From: Gemmatimonadales bacterium
Lineage (GTDB): Bacteria; Gemmatimonadota; Gemmatimonadetes; Longimicrobiales; Gaopeijiaceae
Direction: 5' to 3'
Length of the DNA: 36,105 bases
Assembly: GCA_007695225.1 (NCBI GenBank)
Contig: REED01000151.1
Coordinates: 1-36,105, forward strand
The notes under the pieces were generated by a model that ran no database searches, was not told the origin of the DNA, and worked only from the letters and a program-made list of their open reading frames with translations. Position numbers and translations under genes: made by a program. Position 1 is the first letter of the stretch, and each line of letters starts with the position of its first letter. Positions 15,682 to 24,677 of this stretch are shown piece by piece.

Positions 15682-16314
15682 CTACCCCTTCAGCCCTCCG
15701 GCCTCGTCCTGATCCTCGCCGGCATCCTGGAGGTCGGTCCGGGCGATACCCTTCCCCAGACGTTTCAGGAGCTCCCGAGCCCGCTGACGTTCCTCCCGGT
15801 TCAGGGGTGATACCAGCTCCCGAATGAAGGAGGCGTGCCCCGGGAAGACGGACGCGATCTTCGCTCGCCCCTGCGGTGTCAGGCGCGCCTGCACCACGCG
15901 GCGGTCGGTTTCGGAGCGATGCCGTTCCACCAGGCCCTGCTTCTCCAACCGGTCCATCACGTAGGTGATGTTTCCCCCGGTGACCAGGAGCTTGTCCGCC
16001 AGTTCCCCGAGGGAGAGCGGGCCAAGGTGGTAGAGGGCCTCAAGGATCCCGAACTGGGGAACGGTGAGCCCGTAGTCGGACACGCGGATCCCCACTTCTC
16101 GTGCAAAGGTCTGATAGGACCGGGCCAGGGCGACCCAGAGGCGGAGGGCCTCCTCCTCCTCCCGGCTCCATTCCCGGGGAGCCGGCGCAAGGTGAGGGCG
16201 CCTCTCCCCCCGCTCGGATTCCCCTGTCGGCGGTTGGGAACCCTCCGGATCCGAGGCCCGGCGCCCTGCTACAGATGGCTTGATTTGCCCGGTGGGCGGC
16301 GATGGTTGCTCCAA
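15682..16314 (-). CDS. MarR family transcriptional regulator
   Basis: Winged-helix MarR protein. The core spans about residues 50-195: an N-terminal dimer helix (LRLWVALARSYQTFAREVG), recognition helix region LSLGELADKLLVTGGNITYVMDRLEKQGLVER, and wing with the family mark SETDRRVVQARLTPQG. The 45 residues before it are Pro/Glu/Arg-rich and disordered. The 16314 start is a TTG and doubtful; the real start may lie further in. MarR proteins repress genes until a ligand is bound; the target here is unknown, but the gene is 106 bases downstream of lpd on the same strand. It is convergent with ispH; a small CCGGG/CCCGG hairpin lies between them (about 15636-15648). Confidence 0.85.
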   Translation of the reverse strand: MEQPSPPTGQIKPSVAGRRASDPEGSQPPTGESERGERRPHLAPAPREWSREEEEALRLWVALARSYQTFAREVGIRVSDYGLTVPQFGILEALYHLGPLSLGELADKLLVTGGNITYVMDRLEKQGLVERHRSETDRRVVQARLTPQGRAKIASVFPGHASFIRELVSPLNREERQRARELLKRLGKGIARTDLQDAGEDQDEAGGLKG

Positions 16315-16420
16315 CTCGATGATGAACCTCCCCTTCTCGACGCCGGGGCCTGCCTGGGCCGAGGGATCGACCCCGACCCAGACAGACCTTTCGGCGGACC
16401 CTTGGGCTGACCGTTGTTCG

Positions 16421-17842
16421 TCAGATGTGGATGGGACGACCGAGGGCGGCCAGCGCCGCTTCCGCTACGGCCTCCGAGAGCGTTGGATGGGGATGGATGG
16501 CCTTCTCCATCTCCTCCACCGTGGACTCCAGGTGGCGTCCCAGCACGAACTCGGCGATGAGTTCCGTAGCGTGGGGCCCGATGATGTGGGCGCCCAGGAT
16601 CTCTGAGTACTTCTTGTCCCGGATCACCTTGATGAAGCCCTCGGCATCACCATGGGCCAGAGCCCGTCCGTTCCCCACCCAGGGGAACTTGCCCACCTCG
16701 ATGTCGTGCCCCTGCTCCCGGGCCTGCTCCTCGGTGAGCCCTACCGAGGCCACCTCGGGGTGGCAGTAGGTGCAATTGGGAATGTTGGCATAGTCCACCG
16801 GGCCATGGGCCTCGCCGGCAATCTTCTCCACGCAGACGATGCCTTCATGGGAGGCTTTGTGGGCCAGCAGGGGTCCGCCGGCGCAGTCGCCTACGGCATA
16901 CACCCCTTCGACGTTCGTGCGCATCCACTGGTCCACCTCGATGAAGTTGCCCCTCTCGGTGAGCTTCACCCCGGCCTTGTCCAGGCCAAGATCCTCGGTG
17001 TTGGGGATCCGGCCCACCGCCGAAAGGACCCGGTCCACGGTGAGGGTCTGCGTCTCACCCTTCTTGTCCTTGAAGGTGAGGGTCACTCCCTTCTTTCCGG
17101 GCTCGGCCTTTTCCAGCCGGGCTCCGGTGTGGATGTCCATTCCCCGCTTCTTGAAGGCCTTCTCCATCTGGGCGGAGATGTCCTTGTCCTCTACCGGAAG
17201 AACCCGGTCCAGAGCCTCCAGGATGGTGACCTTGGAGCCGTAGGCCTCGAAGATGTCGGCGAACTCCATCCCGATGGCCCCTGCGCCCACGATGGCCAGG
17301 GTCTCGGGGGCCTCCTTGGCGAAGAGTGCGTCATCGGAGGACCAGATCTTTTCCCCGTCGATCTCCAGGAAGGGAAGACTCCTGGGCCGGGAACCCGTGG
17401 CCAGAAGGATGTGCTTGGCCTCGTAGGTGCTGGTGGATCCGTCGGAGGCCTCCACCTCCACCTTGCCCTTCCCGGCCAAGCGGCCATATCCCTCGATGTG
17501 GGTCACCTTGTTCTTCTTGAAGAGCATGGTGACACCCCGGTTGAGCTGGTCCGCCACCTTCCGGCTGCGCTCCTGCGCAGGGCCGAGGTCCACCGACAGC
17601 TCCGCCATGGAGATCCCGTGCTTCTTGGCGTCCTTCACCTCGTTCACCAGGAGGGCAGATGTGAGGAGGGCCTTGGTGGGGATGCACCCGATGTTGAGAC
17701 AGACGCCCCCCAGCTTTTCCGTCTCCACGCAGGCTACGTCCAGCCCGAGCTGGGCGGCCCGGATCGCCGCCACGTAGCCGCCTGGGCCTCCACCGATCAT
17801 CAGGAGGTCGAAGCTCTTCTTGTTCTTGTCGTTCCCCGCCAC
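16421..17842 (-). CDS. lpd: Dihydrolipoyl dehydrogenase (E3)
   Basis: A 473-residue FAD/NAD disulfide oxidoreductase. It shows the FAD motif GGGPGGYVAA near 17-26, the redox disulfide Cys48-x4-Cys53 in GGVCLNIGCIPTKAL, the NAD motif GAGAIGMEFAD, YAVGDCAGGPLLAHKA, and the C-terminal catalytic HPHPTLSE. It reoxidises the lipoyl arms of 2-oxoacid dehydrogenase complexes with NAD+. It is read separately from, but on the same strand as, lipA-pdhABC a few kb upstream and is the likely E3 of that complex. The start is GTG with GAGG seven bases upstream. Confidence 0.95.
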   Translation of the reverse strand: MAGNDKNKKSFDLLMIGGGPGGYVAAIRAAQLGLDVACVETEKLGGVCLNIGCIPTKALLTSALLVNEVKDAKKHGISMAELSVDLGPAQERSRKVADQLNRGVTMLFKKNKVTHIEGYGRLAGKGKVEVEASDGSTSTYEAKHILLATGSRPRSLPFLEIDGEKIWSSDDALFAKEAPETLAIVGAGAIGMEFADIFEAYGSKVTILEALDRVLPVEDKDISAQMEKAFKKRGMDIHTGARLEKAEPGKKGVTLTFKDKKGETQTLTVDRVLSAVGRIPNTEDLGLDKAGVKLTERGNFIEVDQWMRTNVEGVYAVGDCAGGPLLAHKASHEGIVCVEKIAGEAHGPVDYANIPNCTYCHPEVASVGLTEEQAREQGHDIEVGKFPWVGNGRALAHGDAEGFIKVIRDKKYSEILGAHIIGPHATELIAEFVLGRHLESTVEEMEKAIHPHPTLSEAVAEAALAALGRPIHI

Positions 17843-18185
17843 GCTGCACCTCGACTCGTCTGCTCGTGAAGGGAGCCGTCTGTTCCGACGCGCCCCCGGT
17901 ATCCCCGATCGTGAACCGCCGACAAGTTAGACCGCCCCGCAGGGGTCTGCCAAGCCCGATCGGGGGGAAGGGTCGAGGCGAAGGCCTCCGGCTCCGTGCC
18001 GACGGGACCTCCCCTTCCCCCATACCCGGAGGAACGGGAGGAGCTTTACAGACAGGACGGCAGCGCCTAAACATGCACCATCCCGGGGTGCGCCGCCCGA
18101 CCTTATACCCCTTTCCTGCCCTTGCGGCGGGAACAGCCCCCCTCGCGGCGCCGGGGGGAATCTCTTCCTATCTGGAGCCTGACCC
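17843..18185 (+). other. Divergent intergenic region between lpd and lemA
   Basis: A 343-base gap without a credible gene. On the minus strand TTGTCG (17925-17920) and GATACC (17903-17898), 16 apart, could serve lpd but the match is weak. On the plus strand a TATACC (near 18105) precedes lemA without a good -35 box. A TGGAG ribosome-binding site lies nine bases before the lemA ATG. Confidence 0.4.
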
Positions 18186-18746
18186 ATGTGGATCCTACTT
18201 GTAGTCCTCGCTCTCGTGGTCATGGGGGTGATTCTCATCTACAACGGTCTGGTGAAGCTCAGGGAGCAGGTGGACGCTTCCTGGTCGGACATCGATGTCC
18301 AGTTGAAGCGCCGCCACGACCTCATCCCCAACCTGGTTTCCACCGTCCAGGGATACGCCTCCCACGAGCGGGAGACGCTGGAGGCGGTCATCCAGGCCCG
18401 GAACCAGGCCATGGGGGCGCAGGGGCCCGAGGCCCGGGCCGAGGCCGAGAATCAGCTCACGGGGACGCTCCGCTCCCTCTTCGCGCTGTCAGAGTCCTAT
18501 CCCCAGCTCCGGGCCAACGAGAACTTCATGGACCTTCAGCGCAATCTCCAGCAGCTGGAGGACGCCATCCAGCGGGCCCGGCGCTACTACAACGCGGTGG
18601 TCCGGGACTACAACACGAAGATCCGCTCGGTCCCGTCCAACCTCGTGGCCAACGCCTTCTCCTTCCGACCCCGGGAGTTCTTCGAGATCGAGGAGGGGGA
18701 GCGGTCGGTACCCCGCGTGGATTTCGGATCGGGGGGAGGCGGCTGA
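18186..18746 (+). CDS. lemA: LemA family protein
   Basis: A 186-residue protein with one N-terminal membrane helix (WILLVVLALVVMGVILIYNG, residues 2-21) followed by the LemA helical domain: VKLREQVDASWSDIDVQLKR, then RRHDLIPNLVSTVQGYASHE, an AENQLTGTLRSLFALSESYP block, LKANENF-like LRANENFMDLQ, and RARRYYNAVVRDYN with NTKIRSVPSNLVA. LemA proteins sit in the cytoplasmic membrane with the helical domain outside; function is not settled. Length is normal. The usual partner (a TPM-domain or M48 peptidase gene) is absent; the next gene is a secreted protein of unknown function. Confidence 0.92.
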   Translation: MWILLVVLALVVMGVILIYNGLVKLREQVDASWSDIDVQLKRRHDLIPNLVSTVQGYASHERETLEAVIQARNQAMGAQGPEARAEAENQLTGTLRSLFALSESYPQLRANENFMDLQRNLQQLEDAIQRARRYYNAVVRDYNTKIRSVPSNLVANAFSFRPREFFEIEEGERSVPRVDFGSGGGG

Positions 18747-18839
18747 CGCCGGCCTTCAGCTGACGCCGGCCCAGGCCGGCCCAGGGCGTTTCGGTCGCGT
18801 TCGCCGGGACACCGGGCCACCGGGACACCGGGCCACCGG
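18742..18839. repeat. Cluster of short tandem duplications after lemA
   Basis: Three tandem duplications lie within 100 bases: GCTGACGCCGGCC repeated with a 17-base period (18742-18754, 18759-18771), CCGGCCCAGG twice (18767-18786), and the 16-base unit CCGGGACACCGGGCCA twice, perfect (18804-18835). The first copy includes the lemA stop codon. The rest of the gap to 19012 holds no gene; a GGAG lies seven bases before the next ATG. Confidence 0.8.
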
Positions 18840-19012
18840 CACGCTGCGGCTGCTTCGGGAGCCCTGTCACATGACGGGGCTCTCGTTCGTTTGGAGGAGT
18901 GGAAGGACGGATCGTTCCGTCCCCCGGGAACGGCGGCTTTCCAGGCCCTCGCCGCAGCCTATCCGTCACTGGCACCTTCGTTCGGTTCGGGGCGTCCACT
19001 CCGGAGTTTCCC

Positions 19013-19996
19013 ATGCGTCACGGCAGACCACTCCCATATCTCGCAGGGCTCATCGGGTCAGGACTCATCGCCTTGGCGGCGCTGACGATCCTCTCCCTCG
19101 ATTCCATTGCGGGGAACGCTCCTGCGGGGAACGCTCCCCACAGCTCCCCTCCAGGGGTCGCCGAACAGGCCTCCATCCTCCCTCCTGCCACCTGGTTTCT
19201 GGAAATGGAGCGTAGGCGGATCGAGACCCACCTGGAACGGGTGGAGGAGGAACTGCGCGCGCGGACCCCCACCCACCTCTCTCCAGACCAACGCGACGCT
19301 CGATTACGCCAGTTGGATCGCCTGAGGGCCTATCGCCTGGCGGGTGAATTCCCCCGGAACCTCGAGCTTCCCGGGAGGCGCGTGCCTGTCTTCCGGGACG
19401 ATCGGGGAGTCCTCTGCGCGATGGGATTCCTGCTGGCAGCCGACGGGCACGGGGAAATGGTGGACCGCGTGGCCCGAACCCGGAACCTGGCCCGTATTCC
19501 CGACCTCGCGGACGAGTCCGGGCTCCTGGAGTGGCTGCGCGCCAACGGTCTTTCCGTGGATGAGGCGACCTGGATTCAGCCCGCCTACCGGGGCTGGCCA
19601 ACCCCCGAGCCCGAGACGCCTCCGGTTCCCCCTCGTTACCGCACGACCTCCCTGGCCGCCGGCATCGTGGGTGGTCTGGCCACCGGATGGAATCTGGTCG
19701 GGCTCCATCGGGAGGAGGTCCCGTCCCTGGGCGTCACGCTGGGCCTGGCAGCCGGAGCCTCATCCCTGATGCTGGGTGCATCCCGGCTGGATGAGGAGCA
19801 CGCGGCACTGCGCCGGCTGGCCGTGGTGAACCTCGTGGCGGGAGCTGTCTCGGTGGGGACAGCCATCCACTCGGGACGTCGCATCCGTGTGGAGGTCCAA
19901 CCCTGGATCCTCCCGCAGGACGTGCCGCCCCCGGATGAAACGCCTGTGGATGGAGCGGTTCGTGCCATGGGGGTGAAAGCCACGCTCCGGTTCTGA
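19013..19996 (+). CDS. Secreted or membrane-anchored protein of unknown function
   Basis: I do not recognise a named family. The 327-residue protein has an N-terminal hydrophobic segment (PYLAGLIGSGLIALAALTIL, about 8-27), likely a signal peptide or anchor. A charged helix (ERRRIETHLERVEEELRART, about 65-84) comes next, then a well-formed domain near 90-200 with RLRAYRLAGEFPRN, PVFRDDRGVLCAMGFLLAADG, LARIPDLADESGLLEWLRAN and EATWIQPAYRGW. The last 120 residues alternate hydrophobic stretches and may form two or more membrane segments before a short charged tail. A perfect 15-base tandem duplication (19108-19137) adds an in-frame AGNAP repeat. The ATG at 19013 has GGAG seven bases upstream. 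It follows lemA on the same strand, 266 bases away. Confidence 0.7.
   Translation: MRHGRPLPYLAGLIGSGLIALAALTILSLDSIAGNAPAGNAPHSSPPGVAEQASILPPATWFLEMERRRIETHLERVEEELRARTPTHLSPDQRDARLRQLDRLRAYRLAGEFPRNLELPGRRVPVFRDDRGVLCAMGFLLAADGHGEMVDRVARTRNLARIPDLADESGLLEWLRANGLSVDEATWIQPAYRGWPTPEPETPPVPPRYRTTSLAAGIVGGLATGWNLVGLHREEVPSLGVTLGLAAGASSLMLGASRLDEEHAALRRLAVVNLVAGAVSVGTAIHSGRRIRVEVQPWILPQDVPPPDETPVDGAVRAMGVKATLRF
19108..19137 (+). repeat. In-frame 15-bp tandem duplication
   Basis: TGCGGGGAACGCTCC occurs twice without a mismatch, encoding a doubled AGNAP just after the membrane segment of the unknown protein. Confidence 0.9.
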
Positions 19997-20038
19997 GTAA
20001 GTTCAGCGATCACGGAGAACGGCAATAGGGGGGCAGGG

Positions 20039-20076
20039 TCTCTCACCCGGCCTTGGCTCTCTCACCCGGCCCTGGC
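20039..20076. repeat. 19-bp tandem duplication between convergent genes
   Basis: TCTCTCACCCGGCCTTGGC is followed at once by a copy with one change (CCTTGG to CCCTGG). It occupies a third of the 111-base gap between the unknown secreted protein and the pdhC 3' end. No terminator hairpin with a T-run is seen. Confidence 0.9.
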
Positions 20077-20107
20077 TGATCCCGAGAGGGCCGACCCGAC
20101 CCAGGCG

Positions 20108-21394
20108 TCAGACCAGCGCCATGAGGGGCTCTTCGAGGATTCCCTTGAGCGTCTGCAGGAAGCGGGAGCCCTGGGCGCCGTCGATGACCCGGTGATCACA
20201 ACTCATGGTGATCTTCATTCGGGTCTGGATCTCCAACTCTCCATCCACCACCACGGGTCGCTCCTCCATTCCCCCCACCGCCAGGATTCCCGCCTCGGGC
20301 GGGTTGATGACGGCGGTGAACTCCTCGATTCCGAACATTCCCAGGTTGGAGACCGAAAAGGTGCCCCCCGTGTATTCGTCGGGCTTCAGCTTCTTCTCCC
20401 GGGCCCGACCCGCCAGATCCCGGACTTCCTCGGCGATCTCCGCCATCCCCTTCCGGTGGGCGTCCCGGATCACCGGCGTGATGAGACCGTCGTCGATGGC
20501 CACGGCGACGGCAAGGTGAACCCGGTGGAACCGTCGGATGTGATCCCCGCCCCAGTGGGCGTTGCATTCGGGGTGCCGTGCCAGGGCCAGGGCGGTCGCC
20601 TTCAGGATGATGTCGTTGAAGGAGATCTTCACCCCCTCCCGTTCCAGGCGGGCGTTGATCCGCCGCCTGGCCTCCACGGCACCGGTCATATCCACATCGA
20701 TGGTGAGGAAGAAGTGGGGAACCGGTCCGATGGACTCCACCAGCCGTTTGGCGATGGTCTTCCGCATCTGGCTCAGGGGGACATCCTCGTAGTCCGCTGC
20801 CTCATCGGCCCGAGCCGCCACGGAGGGCCGGTAGGGCTCCGCCTTCCCCTTCGCCGCCCCCTCCACGTCCCGCTTCACAATCCGCCCCCCAGGCCCGGAT
20901 CCCTTCAGGCCCTCCAGCTCCACTCCCTCTTCCCGGGCCAGACGACGGGCCACCGGAGAAGCCTTGATGCGTCCGTCGCCCTCCGAGGTCTCTGGAGCAG
21001 ACTCGGAGGAGGGCTCGTCGGACTCCTCGTCCTCGGTCTCCTCCGCCTCGGTCTCGTCCGCCTCGGTCTCCTGCTCCTCCTCCTCCTCCCTCGCTGGAGG
21101 AGCCTTCTCCTCGCCGTCCCCTCCCGAGTCTCCCACCAGTTCCGAGATATCCTCGTCCTCGGCCCCGATGACAGCGATGACCTCACCCACTGGAGCTGTC
21201 GCCCCCTCCTGCTTCAGGATCTTCCGGAGGACGCCCTCACCCCTGGCTACGAGTTCCATGGTGGCCTTGTCCGTCTCAATCTCGGCCAGGACATCGCCAT
21301 TGCTGACGTTGTCGCCCTCCGACTTGAGCCACTGGACGATCTGCCCCTCCTCCATGGTGGGGGAAAGCGCTTCCATGTGGACCTTGGTCGCCAT
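20108..21394 (-). CDS. pdhC: Pyruvate dehydrogenase E2, dihydrolipoamide acetyltransferase
   Basis: A 428-residue E2. It has one lipoyl domain (1-80) with the modified lysine Lys43 in ETDKATME. A linker (about 85-140) follows that is strikingly acidic, with runs of Glu and Asp. The E3/E1-binding domain starts near 143 (IKASPVARRLAREEG, GSGPGGRIVKRDV), and the catalytic domain ends with SCDHRVIDG holding the active-site His and Asp. Most bacterial E2 linkers are Ala/Pro-rich, so the acidic linker is unusual. The ATG at 21394 starts the lipoyl domain; the open frame upstream to 21478 is not family-like. It lies 96 bases after pdhB, the only loose junction of the operon, with a small CCCGG/CCGGG hairpin in between. 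Confidence 0.95.
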   Translation of the reverse strand: MATKVHMEALSPTMEEGQIVQWLKSEGDNVSNGDVLAEIETDKATMELVARGEGVLRKILKQEGATAPVGEVIAVIGAEDEDISELVGDSGGDGEEKAPPAREEEEEQETEADETEAEETEDEESDEPSSESAPETSEGDGRIKASPVARRLAREEGVELEGLKGSGPGGRIVKRDVEGAAKGKAEPYRPSVAARADEAADYEDVPLSQMRKTIAKRLVESIGPVPHFFLTIDVDMTGAVEARRRINARLEREGVKISFNDIILKATALALARHPECNAHWGGDHIRRFHRVHLAVAVAIDDGLITPVIRDAHRKGMAEIAEEVRDLAGRAREKKLKPDEYTGGTFSVSNLGMFGIEEFTAVINPPEAGILAVGGMEERPVVVDGELEIQTRMKITMSCDHRVIDGAQGSRFLQTLKGILEEPLMALV

Positions 21395-21490
21395 TCGTCT
21401 TCTGCCTGGTTGGTTCGTGAGGGGTCCCGGAGTCCCGGAGTCCGGGAGCCGGGGGGGGTGTCGCGCCGCATGCGTCATGCGGCACCGGAA

Positions 21491-22480
21491 TCAGTCGCGG
21501 TACAGGACCCGCTTGCAGGCCCGGATCACCCGGTCCGCGTCGGGCTTGGCCAACTGCTCCAGGTTCTTGGCATAGGGCATGGGCACGTCCGCCTGGGTCA
21601 CCCGGAGGATGGGAGCGTCGAGGTGATCGAAGGCCTCCTCCTGGATGGTGGCCACGATCTGTGACCCGATGCCCGCATAGGGCCATCCCTCCTCCAGATA
21701 GACCGCCCGGTTCGTCTTCCGCACCGTGGCGAGGATGGCCTCCACGTCCAGGGGGCGCAGACTCCGGAGGTCCAGGACCTCCGCGTCCACCCCGTCCTTT
21801 TCCAGTTTCTTTGCGGCCATGAGAGCCACATGGACCATCTTCCCGTGGGTGATGATGGACACGTCGGCCCCCTCCCGCTTCACCTCGGCCACCCCCAGGG
21901 GAATCACAAAATCCCCGTCCTCGGGATCCGGGACTTCACCCTTGATGTTGTAGAGGAGCTCGCCTTCCATGAAGGCCACCGGGTCGTTGTCCCGGATGGC
22001 GGCCTTCAGGAGCCCCTTCGCGTCGGCGGGGGTGCCGGGAGTCACCAGCTTGATCCCTGGCGCGTGAACATACCAGGTCTCGCAGGCCTGGGAGTGCTGG
22101 GCCGAGAGCTGGAGTGCGGCGCCGGAGGGGCCGCGAAAGACCATGGGGACCGGGATCTGGCCCCCGGTCATGTAGTACATCTTGGCCGCGTGGTTGATCA
22201 CCTGATCCAGGGCCAGGATGGAGAAGTTGAAGGTCATGAACTCGATGACCGGGCGGAGTCCCACCATGGCGGCACCCACGCCGATCCCGGCGAAGCCCAA
22301 CTCGGAGATGGGGCTGTCCACCACCCGTCGATCCCCGAAGCGCTCCAGGAGTCCCTTGGACACCTTGTAGGCCCCGTCGTACTCTGCCACCTCCTCTCCC
22401 ATGAGGAAGACGGACTCATCCCGCTCCATCTCCTCGGCCAGCGCCTGATTCAGGGCCTCGCGATACGTGATGGTCTGCAT
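21491..22480 (-). CDS. pdhB: Pyruvate dehydrogenase E1 component, beta subunit
   Basis: A 329-residue E1-beta with the expected blocks: ITYREALNQALAEEM, FLMGEEVAEYDGAYKVSKGL near 25-44, DSPISELGFAGIGVGAAMVG, EFMTFNF, GPSGAALQLSAQHSQ, PGIKLVTPGTPADAKGLLKA and YLEEGWPYAGIGSQI near the C-terminus. It pairs with the alpha subunit to bind thiamine diphosphate and decarboxylate pyruvate. The ATG lies two bases after the pdhA stop and has AGGGGAAG upstream, so it is coupled to pdhA. Confidence 0.95.
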   Translation of the reverse strand: MQTITYREALNQALAEEMERDESVFLMGEEVAEYDGAYKVSKGLLERFGDRRVVDSPISELGFAGIGVGAAMVGLRPVIEFMTFNFSILALDQVINHAAKMYYMTGGQIPVPMVFRGPSGAALQLSAQHSQACETWYVHAPGIKLVTPGTPADAKGLLKAAIRDNDPVAFMEGELLYNIKGEVPDPEDGDFVIPLGVAEVKREGADVSIITHGKMVHVALMAAKKLEKDGVDAEVLDLRSLRPLDVEAILATVRKTNRAVYLEEGWPYAGIGSQIVATIQEEAFDHLDAPILRVTQADVPMPYAKNLEQLAKPDADRVIRACKRVLYRD

Positions 22481-22482
22481 GG

Positions 22483-23568
22483 TCAGTCTTCCCCTTCCCG
22501 GTCGCGGCCATCGAAGAAGAGCCGCCCGTGTTCGTTGATCTCCGAATAGACGTGCGTGTAGAGCTCCTGCGGGTCGGGAAGGGGGGAGTCCTCGGCGAAT
22601 TGCACCGCGTCGTCCGCCTCCTTACGCACCTCGTCGTCCATGGCCTTCAACTCGTCCTCAGTGAGGAGATCCGCTTCGTAGAGGCGGTTCCGGAGAAGGG
22701 TGATGGGATCCTGCTCCTTCACCCGCTTCTGCACCTCCTCCTTCGACCGGTAGGTGCCGGAGACCGGGTCCGACATGGAGTGGCCCTTGAACCGATAGGT
22801 CCGGGCATCCAGGTACTGGGGGCCTGCGCCTTCCCGAACGGCCGCGATGAGCTCCTCCATCAGGGTCCAGGTGGCCAGGAGATCCTGCGCGTCCACGTGG
22901 TGGGAGGGGACTCCGAGCCCCTTGGCCCGGTCCTTCACGGGGAGGGCACTCACCCGGCTGAAGGCGGTTCCCATTCCGTACTCGTTGTTCTCCACCACGA
23001 AGATGACCGGCAGTTTCCAGATCGCAGCCATGTTCAGGGCTTCGTGGAAGGCCCCCTGGTTGACCGCCGCATCTCCCATGAAGCAGACGCAGACCCGGTC
23101 CTCGCCCCGATACTTGATGGCGAAACCCACTCCAGCGGCCAGGGGCACCTGCGCCCCCACGATCCCGTGTCCTCCCAGGAATCCGTCGTCGGGGCCGAAG
23201 ATATGCATGGAGCCCCCCTTGCCCCGGGAACTCCCTGTGTCCCGACCGAAGAGCTCCGCCATCACGGGGCCCGGCTCCAGCCCCTTGGCCAGGGCCTGGG
23301 TGTGGTCCCGGTAGGCCGTGATCACGTAGTCGTCCTCCCGGAGGGGACCGATGCACCCCAGTGCCGCCGCCTCCTGTCCGATATGGAGATGGCAGAAGCC
23401 CCCGATCTTCCCGATGGCGTAGGCCTCTTCGGCCTTTTCCTCGAACCGACGATAGAGGAGCATTTCCCGGAGGAACCCATGGAGCTGGTCCCGGTTGAAG
23501 CCCTCCAGGTCTGCTTCCGACTTGCCGTTGCTCCTGGCGGAGGGACGGGTGGTCTGGGTCTCGGCCAT
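22483..23568 (-). CDS. pdhA: Pyruvate dehydrogenase E1 component, alpha subunit
   Basis: A 361-residue E1-alpha. The region LLYRRFEEKAEEAY opens the domain, HIGQEAAALG, RDHTQALAKG and FGRDTGSSRGKGGSMH follow, and the thiamine diphosphate motif runs from GDAAVNQGAFHEALN to VVENN. The phosphorylation-loop region reads RFKGHSMSDPVSGTYR. The ATG at 23568 overlaps the lipA stop by one base (TGATG) with GGAG just upstream; the frame is open further to 23829 but only as lipA antiframe. It is followed closely by pdhB. Confidence 0.95.
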   Translation of the reverse strand: MAETQTTRPSARSNGKSEADLEGFNRDQLHGFLREMLLYRRFEEKAEEAYAIGKIGGFCHLHIGQEAAALGCIGPLREDDYVITAYRDHTQALAKGLEPGPVMAELFGRDTGSSRGKGGSMHIFGPDDGFLGGHGIVGAQVPLAAGVGFAIKYRGEDRVCVCFMGDAAVNQGAFHEALNMAAIWKLPVIFVVENNEYGMGTAFSRVSALPVKDRAKGLGVPSHHVDAQDLLATWTLMEELIAAVREGAGPQYLDARTYRFKGHSMSDPVSGTYRSKEEVQKRVKEQDPITLLRNRLYEADLLTEDELKAMDDEVRKEADDAVQFAEDSPLPDPQELYTHVYSEINEHGRLFFDGRDREGED

Positions 23569-24677
23569 CAATTCGCTCCCGATCTTCCGTTGGTGTCGGA
23601 ACGGCCCATTTCCAACTGCACGAGGCCGAGACCGGGAACCTCGGCAGGGGCTGGGATATCCGCCTCCAGCACCGTCCGTATGGTTCCCGGGGCTCCAGCC
23701 TCCAATTCCCGGGCCTGCTCCTTCGCATGGTACGAGGAGCGGACGAGGGGGCCGGACTCCACATGGCGGAATCCATACTCGCCCTCTCCGATCCGCTTCC
23801 ACTCGGCAAATTCCTGGGGGGTGACCCACCGGGCCACGGGTATGTGGTCCGGCGATGGCCGGAGGTACTGGCCCAGCGTGAGAATGTCTACCGAAGCTTC
23901 CCGGAGATCCTGCATGGCCTGCCGGATCTCATCCTCCCTCTCTCCCATTCCCAGGATGATCCCGGTCTTGGTCAGGACAGAGTCGTCCATGGCCTTGGCA
24001 GCGCCAAGAAAGGAGATGGAGCGCCAGTAGCGTCCTCCGGGGCGAACGTCGGGGTGGAGACGCTCCACCGTCTCGAGGTTGTGCCCCAGGATCTCCGGCC
24101 GGGCCTTCATGACCACGCCAAGGGCTTCCTCGTCCCCCTTGAAATCGGGGATGAGGACCTCCACCGAACACCCGGGAACCTCCTCCCGGATTCTCCGGAT
24201 CGTCTCGGCGTAGATGGCGGCACCCCCGTCGGGGAGTTCGTCCCGATTGACGGAGGTGATGACCACGTGCTCCAGCTCCATGGCCGCCACGGTCTCGGCC
24301 ACGCGACGGGGCTCATCCTCGTCCAGCTCCGTGGGCATCCCATGGGCCACCGCGCAGTACTTGCACGCCCGGGTACAGACGTCCCCCAGGATCATGAAGG
24401 TGGCGGTGCCCGCCTCCCAGCACTCCCCGATGTTGGGGCACCCCGCCTCCTCGCAGACCGTGTGCAGTTCCTGGCTGCGCATGAGCTGTTTGAGGCGGAG
24501 GTAGTTCCGACCCCCCGGGGACCGCACTTTGAGCCACTCCGGTTTCCGGTCCCGGATGGGAACGGTGGTCAGGCCCTCGTGGGCACGGATCCGGGCCGTG
24601 CCCTTGGGCTTTACTACACCGGTATCCTTCTTCCCCGGGTGGTAGCCTCCCGGAGTGCGTGTCACAGTCTCAGCCAC
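23568..24677 (-). CDS. lipA: Lipoyl synthase
   Basis: A 369-residue radical SAM enzyme that inserts two sulfurs into protein-bound octanoyl groups. Both clusters are visible: the auxiliary cluster Cys75-x4-Cys80-x5-Cys86 ([13 protein letters not shown]) and the radical SAM motif Cys101-x3-Cys105-x2-Cys108 (CTRACKYC). The late Ser ligand of the auxiliary cluster is in VRSSYHA. A basic N-terminal extension of about 40 residues precedes the domain. The start is GTG with GGGAGG nine bases upstream. As first gene of the PDH operon it makes the cofactor for the E2 encoded two genes later; no lipB or lplA is in this window. Confidence 0.95.
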   Translation of the reverse strand: MAETVTRTPGGYHPGKKDTGVVKPKGTARIRAHEGLTTVPIRDRKPEWLKVRSPGGRNYLRLKQLMRSQELHTVCEEAGCPNIGECWEAGTATFMILGDVCTRACKYCAVAHGMPTELDEDEPRRVAETVAAMELEHVVITSVNRDELPDGGAAIYAETIRRIREEVPGCSVEVLIPDFKGDEEALGVVMKARPEILGHNLETVERLHPDVRPGGRYWRSISFLGAAKAMDDSVLTKTGIILGMGEREDEIRQAMQDLREASVDILTLGQYLRPSPDHIPVARWVTPQEFAEWKRIGEGEYGFRHVESGPLVRSSYHAKEQARELEAGAPGTIRTVLEADIPAPAEVPGLGLVQLEMGRSDTNGRSGAN

